A model generated the notes under the pieces. It was not told the DNA's origin, ran no database searches, and saw only the letters and a program-made list of their open reading frames with translations. DNA of 8,557 nucleotides. It comes from Micavibrio sp. UBA6145. GTDB taxonomy: Bacteria; Pseudomonadota; Alphaproteobacteria; Micavibrionales; UBA1664. The position numbers were made by a program, and so were the translations under genes. Shown in pieces: positions 1-6,123 of the stretch (positions within the stretch are counted from its first letter, which is position 1; each line of letters begins with the position of its first letter). The stretch is taken from the NCBI GenBank assembly GCA_002423205.1, contig DIUZ01000013.1:1-8557 (forward strand), in the 5' to 3' direction.

Positions 1-170
1 CCGACCATGGCCACCTTGGCCCCGGCGCGGGCTGCCGCGATGGCCTGGTTCATGCCTTTGCCCCCCGGCAACCACTCATAAGACGGGGATAAAACCGTCT
101 CGCCGGGTGCGGGGAAATGCTTGACCTGCATAATCAGGTCTATATTGATGGAACCGAAGATAACGATCAT
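1..170 (-). CDS. rbsK: Ribokinase-like PfkB-family sugar kinase, N-terminal part (runs off left edge)
   Basis: The minus strand is open from an ATG at 170-168 to the window edge, giving 56 complete codons. The protein begins MIVIFGSINIDL, the first beta strand of PfkB kinases with the sugar-contacting N9 and D11. It continues with PAPGETVLS (about residues 20-28) and the ribokinase signature GGKGMNQA (residues 36-43), then AAARAGAKVAMV. This pattern fits ribokinase, which phosphorylates D-ribose at O5 with ATP in the cytosol, better than adenosine kinase or fructokinase. A Shine-Dalgarno-like AGGAAAG lies at 186-180, 9 nt before the ATG. The start overlaps the divergent hemA start by two bases, so its promoter must lie inside hemA coding sequence. 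The ATP-binding C-terminal half is outside the window, so substrate specificity and intactness cannot be judged. Confidence 0.85.
   Translation of the reverse strand, partial: MIVIFGSINIDLIMQVKHFPAPGETVLSPSYEWLPGGKGMNQAIAAARAGAKVAMV
123..140. promoter_or_regulatory. Perfect 6-6-6 inverted repeat upstream of hemA, inside ribokinase coding
   Basis: GACCTG at 123-128 and its exact reverse complement CAGGTC at 135-140 flank a 6-bp centre, CATAAT. The dyad sits just before a good -10-like TATATT (141-146) and overlaps a -35-like TTGACC (121-126). Those two boxes are only 14 bp apart, too close to count as a convincing promoter. All of this lies in codons 11-16 of the divergent ribokinase gene. 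It could be an operator for hemA or a chance product of coding sequence; the role is inferred only from position and symmetry. Confidence 0.3.
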
Positions 171-1395
171 GAATTTCAACTTTCCTGACCATCTTAACAC
201 GCTTCTGGCCACCCTGAAAACGGCGGGAAATTACCGTCGGTTCCGTACCCTTGAACGGCCGGTAAGCAAATTCCCCGAAGGCATCATTCGCCGCCACGAC
301 GGCTCAGCCCAGAATGTCACGATCTGGTGCTCCAACGATTATCTGGGCATGGGGCACAATCCCGCCGTTTTGGCCGCCATGGAAACCGCTTTGCGCACCC
401 ATGGTGCCGGCGCTGGCGGCACCCGTAACATTGCCGGGACCACCGCCGAAATGGTTGCCCTCGAAAACCTTCTTGCACTGCACCATGAAAAGGAAGCGGC
501 CCTCGTCTTTACCAGCGGCTATACCGCAAACGAAGGGGCCTTAGCCGTCCTTGGCCGCATGCTGCCCGACGCCGTCATTTTCTCGGACGCCCTGAACCAC
601 GCCTCCATGATCTCCGGCATGAAAACCGGCGGGTGTGAGAAAAAGATTTTCCCGCATAACGATATCGACGCGCTGAAAAAGCTGCTCATGGCCGAAAAAC
701 CCGGCCGTCCCAAAATCATCGCCATCGAAAGCGTCTATTCGATGGAAGGCTCCGTCGCGCCTTTACGCGATATCATCCGCCTCGCCCGCCAGTTCGGCGC
801 GCTGACCTATCTTGATGAAGTCCACGCCGTTGGCATGTACGGCGCACACGGCGCGGGTATGGCCGAACAAATGGGCGTCATGAACGACATCGACATTATC
901 GAAGGCACCTTCGGCAAGGCGTATGGCGTTCACGGCGGCTATATCGCCGGATCGCACGCCATTGTCGACGTCATCCGCAGCTTCGCATCCAGCTTCATCT
1001 TCACCACCGCCCTGCCGCCTGCCGTTCTGGCCGGTGCGGCTGCATCCATTCAGCATCTTCGTACATCGAATGTTGAGCGTGAAAAACAACGCCACGCGGT
1101 CGACCGTCTGAAATTCCGCCTCAAGGCTGCGGGCTTACCGTACCTGGATGGTCACAGCCATATCGTCCCACTGATCGTGGGCGATGCGCATTGCTGCCAG
1201 GCCGTGTCCGAACAACTGCTCGACCGCTATAACATCTATGTCCAGCCGATCAATTACCCGACCGTCCCAAAGGGCACCGAACGCCTGCGCCTGACGCCGA
1301 CCGCGTGTCACACCGACGCGCATGTCGATGCGCTGACGCAGGCGCTGACCACATTGTGGCAGCATCACCAGATCCCGCTCAAGGCAATCGCTTAA
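169..1395 (+). CDS. hemA: 5-aminolevulinate synthase (ALAS, Shemin pathway)
   Basis: This PLP enzyme condenses glycine with succinyl-CoA to give 5-aminolevulinate, CoA and CO2, the first step of heme, cobalamin and bacteriochlorophyll synthesis in alphaproteobacteria. The protein has 408 residues, close to the usual length of about 405. Visible motifs are CSNDYLGMG (54-62), GAGAGGTRNIAGT (79-91), the cofactor-stacking His in LNHASM (H144), the pyridine-nitrogen Asp in LDEVHAVGMYG (D216) and the Schiff-base lysine in GTFGKAYG (K250). The FIFTTALPP and LRLTPTACHT blocks also follow. These separate it from the related KBL and AONS synthases. The reading frame is open further upstream (TTG 121, ATG 148), but ATG 169 places NYRRF about 20 residues from the start, as in family members. 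The Shine-Dalgarno before 169 is weak (GAAG at 156-159). Its stop is 9 bp from the stop of convergent hom, with no terminator in between. Symbol caution: in organisms using the C5 pathway, hemA denotes glutamyl-tRNA reductase. Confidence 0.96.
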   Translation: MNFNFPDHLNTLLATLKTAGNYRRFRTLERPVSKFPEGIIRRHDGSAQNVTIWCSNDYLGMGHNPAVLAAMETALRTHGAGAGGTRNIAGTTAEMVALENLLALHHEKEAALVFTSGYTANEGALAVLGRMLPDAVIFSDALNHASMISGMKTGGCEKKIFPHNDIDALKKLLMAEKPGRPKIIAIESVYSMEGSVAPLRDIIRLARQFGALTYLDEVHAVGMYGAHGAGMAEQMGVMNDIDIIEGTFGKAYGVHGGYIAGSHAIVDVIRSFASSFIFTTALPPAVLAGAAASIQHLRTSNVEREKQRHAVDRLKFRLKAAGLPYLDGHSHIVPLIVGDAHCCQAVSEQLLDRYNIYVQPINYPTVPKGTERLRLTPTACHTDAHVDALTQALTTLWQHHQIPLKAIA

Positions 1396-1404
1396 GCCGT
1401 TTCC

Positions 1405-2376
1405 TTAGATTTTCCGCGCGATATCGATAATATCAGCCAGCACCGCCGAGGCCGTCGGGCCCGCGCCCGCGCCCGGCCCAATCAACGTGCAGACATCGAC
1501 CGGTTCCGCCTTGATGGTCACCGCGTTCATGGCGCCGGTAACCGCTGCCAATGGATGCTCAAGCGGCAAATGCATCGGGCTGACGCGCAAATTAAGGCCA
1601 TGCGGCGCTTTCTCGGCACGCGCCACAAGACGAATGGTCATACCGTCTTCGCGCGCACCTTTCAGGTCGGCGGTCGTGATGCTGCGAATGCCGGTCACGG
1701 CAATTTGTTCCGTCGTCACCGATGCATCGAATGCCAGCTTGCCCAGGATGGTCAGCTTGTGCGCCGCGTCCCAGCCATCGACATCCAGCGTCGGATCGGC
1801 TTCGGCGTAACCTTTTGCCTGCGCCTCCGCCAAGACATCGGCAAAGCTGCGCCCCGTCGCATCCATCGTCGACAGGATATAATTACATGTGCCGTTTAAA
1901 ATACCTTCGATACGCGTAATGCGATTGCCCGACAAACCTTCGCGCAGAACCTTGATAACGGGAATGCCGCCGCACACGGACGCCTCGAACATGATCGGCG
2001 CGGAATAACGCGCGCTCATATCAAACAATTCATTCCAGTGCGCCGCCAGCATGCCCTTGTTCGCAGTGATCAGCGGTTTGCCCGTGGACAATGTCGACTG
2101 CGCCAGGTGATACGCCGCACCCTTGGCACCACCCATCAATTCCACAACCGCATCAATGCCCGGACGCATTGCAAGCTGCACCGGGTCTTCAACCCATGCG
2201 GCTGCGCTTAAATCCACATTACGATTTTTTTTCGGATCGCGCGCGCTCACGGCCGCAATCACAATCGGACGGCCTGCCTGCACGGCCAGCATGTCCTGAT
2301 GCTCGATAATCTGGCGCGCAACTTCCGCGCCCACGGTGCCTAAACCGGCAAGGCCTAATCGAAGCGGTGATTTCAT
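1405..2376 (-). CDS. hom: Homoserine dehydrogenase, short form without ACT domain
   Basis: The enzyme reduces aspartate semialdehyde to homoserine with NAD(P)H, at the branch point to threonine and methionine. The 323-residue protein has the Rossmann motif GLGTVG (11-16), the NTP-binding-domain motif TANKGML with K107, the catalytic-domain signature GILNGTCNYILS (158-169), and KGYAEADPTLDVDGWDAAHK, which carries the D203/K207 pair proposed to act in catalysis. It ends right after GPGAGAGPTASAVLADIIDIA, where most bacterial enzymes continue for about 100 residues with a regulatory ACT domain. The stop is followed by the hemA tail, so no displaced ACT remnant fits downstream. Loss of ACT would predict loss of threonine feedback; ACT-less forms are known, for example in yeast. 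Only 2 bp separate its ATG from the stop of the lipoprotein gene, with only a weak GGGT as ribosome site, so translational coupling is likely. Confidence 0.95.
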   Translation of the reverse strand: MKSPLRLGLAGLGTVGAEVARQIIEHQDMLAVQAGRPIVIAAVSARDPKKNRNVDLSAAAWVEDPVQLAMRPGIDAVVELMGGAKGAAYHLAQSTLSTGKPLITANKGMLAAHWNELFDMSARYSAPIMFEASVCGGIPVIKVLREGLSGNRITRIEGILNGTCNYILSTMDATGRSFADVLAEAQAKGYAEADPTLDVDGWDAAHKLTILGKLAFDASVTTEQIAVTGIRSITTADLKGAREDGMTIRLVARAEKAPHGLNLRVSPMHLPLEHPLAAVTGAMNAVTIKAEPVDVCTLIGPGAGAGPTASAVLADIIDIARKI

Positions 2377-2378
2377 GA

Positions 2379-3083
2379 TTAATACCCGGTCAGTGACGGT
2401 GAACGACGCCCCGCCTGCATAGCCGGCGCAGCCGCCATGACGGGTTCAGGCGCAGGCGCGGCGGCAACCGGGTCTGCAGCCGTCAGTGAACCCGCAAACG
2501 GTGAACGCGGTGCCGGGGTGGCCGACACGGGCGGCTGCATGCTCAGCGGCTCCGGCGCGGTCAGCGTCAAAGGCTTGCGCACCTGTCCCGCAACGGGCGG
2601 GCGGGCATACGGATCAGCGGCCGCGACATCAACATTACGTACCGGCGGCAAAATACCGGCGGATGCAAGGCCCATGGGCTGGCCGACCATGCCGGGTATT
2701 CTCGGCGCAGGTTCGGCAATCCCGCCTTTATACGGCGGCACGGCGTAGGTCGGCATGAAGCCCGGCAAATTCTCACCCGGCAGCGGATAAACCGTTACGC
2801 TTTCGTCGAACACGGTGTAACCACCGGCTGTGGTGTTATCCAGAATGCTATGCGTGTGATCGCCTTTCAGCGGGTTCGAAAACGGGCCGCTGGTATTGTA
2901 CATCTGCACACCCGGATCCATCGGGATCTGCGCAGGCTGGATCGCGGCAATTTCATTGGCGATATCGACAGCCGTTTTCGGTTTGACGATGGCGGTGGGG
3001 CCGGGTTGTTTATTGCCCGGTTGCCCCGCGGCGCAGGCGCTCAGCGCAAGGGCGCACACACAGGACAAAAGAATCTTTTTCAT
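2379..3083 (-). CDS. Proline/alanine-rich lipoprotein of unknown function
   Basis: I do not recognise this 234-residue protein. It starts with a clear lipoprotein signal peptide: MKK, a hydrophobic stretch, then the lipobox LSAC with the lipidated cysteine at C17. Residue 18 is Ala rather than Asp, so by the Lol sorting rule known from enterobacteria an outer-membrane location is likely. After a Pro/Lys linker comes a block of more varied composition (about 50-125), including GPFSNPLKGDHTHS, GGYTVFDESVTVYPLPG and PTYAVPPYKGG, which may be a small conserved domain. The last 90 residues are low-complexity Pro/Ala/Met sequence, probably disordered. No enzyme motif or membrane helix beyond the signal is visible. 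A GGAA at 3093-3090, 6 nt upstream, may serve as ribosome site. The gene is co-directional with hom and probably co-transcribed with it; no functional link is apparent. Confidence 0.8.
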   Translation of the reverse strand: MKKILLSCVCALALSACAAGQPGNKQPGPTAIVKPKTAVDIANEIAAIQPAQIPMDPGVQMYNTSGPFSNPLKGDHTHSILDNTTAGGYTVFDESVTVYPLPGENLPGFMPTYAVPPYKGGIAEPAPRIPGMVGQPMGLASAGILPPVRNVDVAAADPYARPPVAGQVRKPLTLTAPEPLSMQPPVSATPAPRSPFAGSLTAADPVAAAPAPEPVMAAAPAMQAGRRSPSLTGY

Positions 3084-3203
3084 GAATCATTCCAAGAAGT
3101 TGCACTGTTCAAAGAGTGGAGCAATTCGCACACCCTTGCAATACCGCCGCTCTGCGGGTTGCCGGGCCTGTACAAAAATGCCTGATTCGCGTATAAAACA
3201 TTC
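3084..3203. other. 120-bp divergent spacer between lipoprotein-hom operon and phaC
   Basis: Both flanking genes point outward, so this spacer should carry promoters for both. No strong sigma70 pair is obvious for the lipoprotein direction. For phaC, the best candidate is annotated separately at 3169-3197. A short hairpin CCGC-TCT-GCGG is present at about 3147-3157. I see no small gene here. Confidence 0.5.
3169..3197 (+). promoter_or_regulatory. Candidate phaC promoter abutting the start codon
   Basis: A -10-like TATAAA (3192-3197, 5 of 6 consensus bases) lies 17 bp downstream of TGTACA (3169-3174, 4 of 6 bases of TTGACA). Transcription from it would be expected to begin about 7 nt after the -10 box, at or next to the A of the phaC ATG (3204). 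No Shine-Dalgarno sequence is present between 3175 and 3203. Taken together this suggests a leaderless message, but the -35 match is weak. Confidence 0.35.
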
Positions 3204-5012
3204 ATGAAATCCAGTTCGAAGACTCCCGCAGAAACCCCTGAGAATCCATATGATTTGGATCGTCTCGCCCGTAACTGGGGGGATATGATGCGCATGGGCA
3301 CTGATTTCGCGGCATTTTTCGCGCAAAAGACCGAAAACGACCTCCAGAAAGGTATCACCCCCGGCAACATCGACCCCTTCAACCTTCAGGGTCCATGGAT
3401 GCGCATGTGTGAACACATGATGACCACGCCGGACCAGTTGACCCATTCGCAGTTCAATCTCTGGCGCGGCTATATGGACCTGTGGGACCAGGCGCTGACC
3501 CGCATGACCGGCAAGGCATCAGACGACATCGTCCCGGCTGAGCCGACAGACCGCCGCTTCAAGGCACAGGCATGGCACAACGACGCGCTGTTCGCCTTCA
3601 TCCGTCAGTCTTATCTGCTCTCGTCCAAATGGATGACCGATCTGGTGGCACAGAATTCAACCGTGCTCGAACCCGACGCCGCCAGGAAACTGCAATTCTT
3701 CACGCGCGCCTATGTCGACGCCTTGTCGCCCACCAATTTCCCTTTCACCAACCCTGACGTCATTCAGGCCACCATCGATAGCGGTGGTGAGAATTTGATG
3801 AAGGGCATGAAGAACCTGCTCGAAGACATGAAGCGCGGCTCCATGCGCATGACCGATGAAAACGCCTTCAAACTGGGCGAAAACATTGCCATGACCCCAG
3901 GGCAGGTTGTGTTCCGCAACGACCTGATGGAATTGATCCATTACGCGCCCGCCGGTGACAAAACCTTTGCCACGCCTTTGCTGATCGCGCCGCCATGGAT
4001 CAACAAATATTACATTCTCGACATGCGCCCTGATAATTCCTTCGTCAAATGGGCGGTGGAACAGGGTCATGCCGTATTCATGATTTCGTGGGTCAATCCT
4101 GACGCCGATCACAAGGACGTGCGCTTCGACGACTATATGAAACACGGCATCCTCGCCGCGCTCGATGCCATCGAAAAACAGACCGGCACCAAACAGACCA
4201 ACGTCATCGGTTATTGCATCGGCGGTACATTGCTCACCATGACGCTGGCGTGGCTGAAAGATAAAAAACAGTCTGAGCGCATTGCATCGGCCACCTTCTT
4301 CACCACCCTGATCGACTTCCGCGATTCCGGCGACCTGAAACTTTTCGTCGACGACCAGCAGCTCAAAAACCTGCATGACCGCATGGCTGAACAAGGCTTC
4401 ATGGACGCAAACTCGCTGAAAAGCACATTCAACCTGCTGCGCGCCAATGACCTGATCTGGTCATTCGTGATCAATAACTACCTGATGGGCCGCGAACCCT
4501 TCCCGTTTGATCTTCTGTACTGGAATTCGGATTCCACGAATTTGCCCGCCGCGATGCATGAATTTTACCTGCGCCACATGTACCTGAAAAACGAACTGTG
4601 CCAGCCCGGCAAACTCGAATTCGGCGGCGTACCGATTGATGTCGGCACCATCGACACACCCGCCTATTTCCTGTCCACACGTGAAGACCACATCGCCCCG
4701 TGGAAGGCCACTTTTGCCGGCTCCAAACTTTTCGCTGGCGATACCACCTTCACGCTGGCCGCATCCGGCCACATCGCCGGTATCGTCAACGCGCCCATGG
4801 CCAACAAATACTGCTACTGGACCGCAAAACCCGCGAAAGACGCCGAGACATGGCTCGAAAGCGCCAAGCAGGAACAGGGTTCCTGGTGGCCGCACTGGCA
4901 AAACTGGATCGAAAAACACGCTGGTAAAAAGATCGACGCCGTCGACCCAAAATCCGGCCCGCTAAAACCGCTGATCGCCGCCCCGGGCCTCTACGTCACG
5001 AAGAAGGCGTAA
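3204..5012 (+). CDS. phaC: Class I poly(3-hydroxyalkanoate) synthase PhaC
   Basis: PhaC polymerises (R)-3-hydroxyacyl-CoA, typically 3-hydroxybutyryl-CoA, into storage polyester on the surface of cytoplasmic granules. The 602-residue length matches class I synthases, which need no PhaE or PhaR partner. The alpha/beta-hydrolase core carries the modified lipase box GYCIGG with nucleophile C338, the Asp of STREDHIAPW (D495) and the His of AASGHIAGIVNAP (H523), matching the known Cys-Asp-His triad. Other family blocks are PPWINKYYILD (263-273), NDLIWSFVINNYL (415-427), GSWWPHW (559-565) and the C-terminal APGLYV. The N-terminal stretch NPYDLDRLARNW resembles alphaproteobacterial relatives, which supports ATG 3204 although it lacks a Shine-Dalgarno. 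A G-rich GGGGGGA at 3277-3283 precedes in-frame ATGs at 3288 and 3294, a possible secondary start. No phaA, phaB, phaZ or phasin gene adjoins it. The last 17 bp overlap the convergent carbonic anhydrase gene. Confidence 0.97.
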   Translation: MKSSSKTPAETPENPYDLDRLARNWGDMMRMGTDFAAFFAQKTENDLQKGITPGNIDPFNLQGPWMRMCEHMMTTPDQLTHSQFNLWRGYMDLWDQALTRMTGKASDDIVPAEPTDRRFKAQAWHNDALFAFIRQSYLLSSKWMTDLVAQNSTVLEPDAARKLQFFTRAYVDALSPTNFPFTNPDVIQATIDSGGENLMKGMKNLLEDMKRGSMRMTDENAFKLGENIAMTPGQVVFRNDLMELIHYAPAGDKTFATPLLIAPPWINKYYILDMRPDNSFVKWAVEQGHAVFMISWVNPDADHKDVRFDDYMKHGILAALDAIEKQTGTKQTNVIGYCIGGTLLTMTLAWLKDKKQSERIASATFFTTLIDFRDSGDLKLFVDDQQLKNLHDRMAEQGFMDANSLKSTFNLLRANDLIWSFVINNYLMGREPFPFDLLYWNSDSTNLPAAMHEFYLRHMYLKNELCQPGKLEFGGVPIDVGTIDTPAYFLSTREDHIAPWKATFAGSKLFAGDTTFTLAASGHIAGIVNAPMANKYCYWTAKPAKDAETWLESAKQEQGSWWPHWQNWIEKHAGKKIDAVDPKSGPLKPLIAAPGLYVTKKA

Positions 5013-5523
5013 CTTTCTTATGCTCCTGCCCCAGCCGCACGTAATGCGGGCCGGACCATGCCATCATTTTGTAATCGTCTTCGTTGAGATCGCGTAGATA
5101 CTTGGCCGGCCGCCCGGCCCAGAGTTGCCCCGTCGGCACAATTTTGCCCGGTGTCACCAGCGCGCCGGCGGCCACGAATGCCTTTGACTGCACAACCGCG
5201 CCGTCCATGACCATCGCCTGCATACCGACATAACCATCATCTTCGATGACGCAGTCATGCAGCATCGCCATATGCCCGACCGTGACGTTGTTGCCGATAT
5301 GCGTGCCCTTGCCGTGCGTGGCGACATGGATAACCGTGCCGTCCTGAATATTGGTGCCCGCACCGATACGGATGACATTCACATCCCCCCTGATCGTCAC
5401 GCTGTACCAGATGCTGGAGTTCGCCCCGATCACCACATCGCCCATCACGGCCGCATTGGCCGCGATAAACGCATTGTCGTCGATAGTGGGCAGGATGTCT
5501 TTATACGGAAGGATGAGTGCCAT
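4996..5523 (-). CDS. Gamma-class carbonic anhydrase family protein (hexapeptide-repeat, YrdA/PaaY-like)
   Basis: The 175-residue protein has the left-handed beta-helix pattern of imperfect hexapeptides (for example AAVMGDVVIGANSSIWYSV) and a C-terminal helix with WAGRPAKYLRDL, as in gamma carbonic anhydrase homologues. Residues corresponding to the Cam active site are present: R45 and D47 in TIRGDVN, Q60-D61 in NIQDGTVIH, and three candidate metal-binding histidines H66, H84 and H89 (VGHMAMLHDC). A trimeric metal-binding enzyme hydrating CO2 is plausible. However, many YrdA/PaaY/CaiE relatives have weak or other activities, and the Cam acidic loop is absent, so the substrate is uncertain. Its start lies 17 bp downstream of the terminator of the rplM-rpsI operon and has no clear Shine-Dalgarno, so expression may depend on readthrough. 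Its end overlaps the phaC tail by 17 bp. Confidence 0.9.
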   Translation of the reverse strand: MALILPYKDILPTIDDNAFIAANAAVMGDVVIGANSSIWYSVTIRGDVNVIRIGAGTNIQDGTVIHVATHGKGTHIGNNVTVGHMAMLHDCVIEDDGYVGMQAMVMDGAVVQSKAFVAAGALVTPGKIVPTGQLWAGRPAKYLRDLNEDDYKMMAWSGPHYVRLGQEHKKVTPSS

Positions 5524-5540
5524 ACCAAAATCTGGACAAT

Positions 5541-5568
5541 AAAAAAGGGCCCGTAAAGGGCCCTTTTT
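5541..5568 (-). terminator. Intrinsic terminator after rpsI (symmetric)
   Basis: GGGCCC at 5558-5563 and GGGCCC at 5547-5552 form a perfect GC stem around a 5-nt loop (5553-5557). An A5/T5 pair extends it (5564-5568 with 5542-5546). Read on the minus strand the hairpin ends in six Ts (5546-5541), a classic Rho-independent terminator about 16 nt after the rpsI stop codon. Because the arms end in A and T runs, it could also work in the plus direction, but the convergent gene structure gives no clear need for that here. Confidence 0.92.
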
Positions 5569-5583
5569 CGAAACTGTAAAATA

Positions 5584-6108
5584 TTAGCGTTTTGCCCACT
5601 GTTTGGAGCGACGTGCCTTGTGCAGGCCGACCTTTTTACGTTCGACAACACGGCTGTCGCGGGTCAGGAAACCAGCTTTCTTCAGCACGGCGCGGTACAC
5701 TTCCGGGTCGTAGTTGTTCAGGGCGCGGGAAATGCCGTGGCGAACCGCACCGGCTTGACCCGACAGACCGCCACCAACGACCGTGCAGATGACGTCGAAC
5801 TGGTTGACGCATTTACCGACCAGGAACGGCTGGTTGATGATCAGACGGTGGGTCTGACGTGCGAAGTAATCGGTCTGTGTTTTGTCGTTAACGGTGATCT
5901 GACCGCGGCCCGGTTTGATCCAGACGCGTGCAACCGCGTTTTTACGACGACCGGTGCCGTAGGAACGGCCAAGGTTGTCGCGTTTGATTTCGCGTTTCGG
6001 TGCAGCAGCCTGCGCGATCGGGGTCACGTTATCAGAAGCCGGTGCGTCAGCAGCGACTTGCTTGATGTCTTCCAGAGACGTGACGGTCTTTTTGTCTTTC
6101 GATGCCAT
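5584..6108 (-). CDS. rpsI: 30S ribosomal protein S9
   Basis: S9 binds the head of the 30S subunit, and its C-terminal tail reaches the P-site tRNA. The conserved core starts at about residue 48 with RSYGTGRRKNAVARVW. It includes the S9 signature GGGLSGQAGAVRHGISRAL (112-130), GFLTRDSRVVERKK (146-159) and the basic tail ending in AKR with the conserved terminal Arg; SKR is commoner at this place. The protein has 174 residues against about 130 in E. coli. The extra 45 or so N-terminal residues are charged or Ala-rich and probably flexible; alphaproteobacterial S9 proteins often have such an extension, usually somewhat shorter. A GGAGA at 6121-6117 stands 8 nt before ATG 6108, in the 15-bp gap after rplM, which supports the long start. 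Confidence 0.98.
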   Translation of the reverse strand: MASKDKKTVTSLEDIKQVAADAPASDNVTPIAQAAAPKREIKRDNLGRSYGTGRRKNAVARVWIKPGRGQITVNDKTQTDYFARQTHRLIINQPFLVGKCVNQFDVICTVVGGGLSGQAGAVRHGISRALNNYDPEVYRAVLKKAGFLTRDSRVVERKKVGLHKARRSKQWAKR

Positions 6109-6123
6109 TGTCTATGTCTCCAA

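Noticed and set aside
121..168. Upstream TTG (121) and ATG (148) as hemA starts
   Set aside because: They would add 7-16 residues not seen in ALAS proteins and would run deeper into the ribokinase coding sequence; ATG 169 matches the family N-terminus.
1396..1404. Terminator between hemA and hom
   Set aside because: Only 9 bp separate the stop codons and no GC stem with T-tract is visible there or just inside either gene.
3657..4394. A 245-codon minus-strand open frame inside phaC
   Set aside because: It lies opposite the catalytic core of phaC, including the GYCIGG box, and shows no independent coding evidence.
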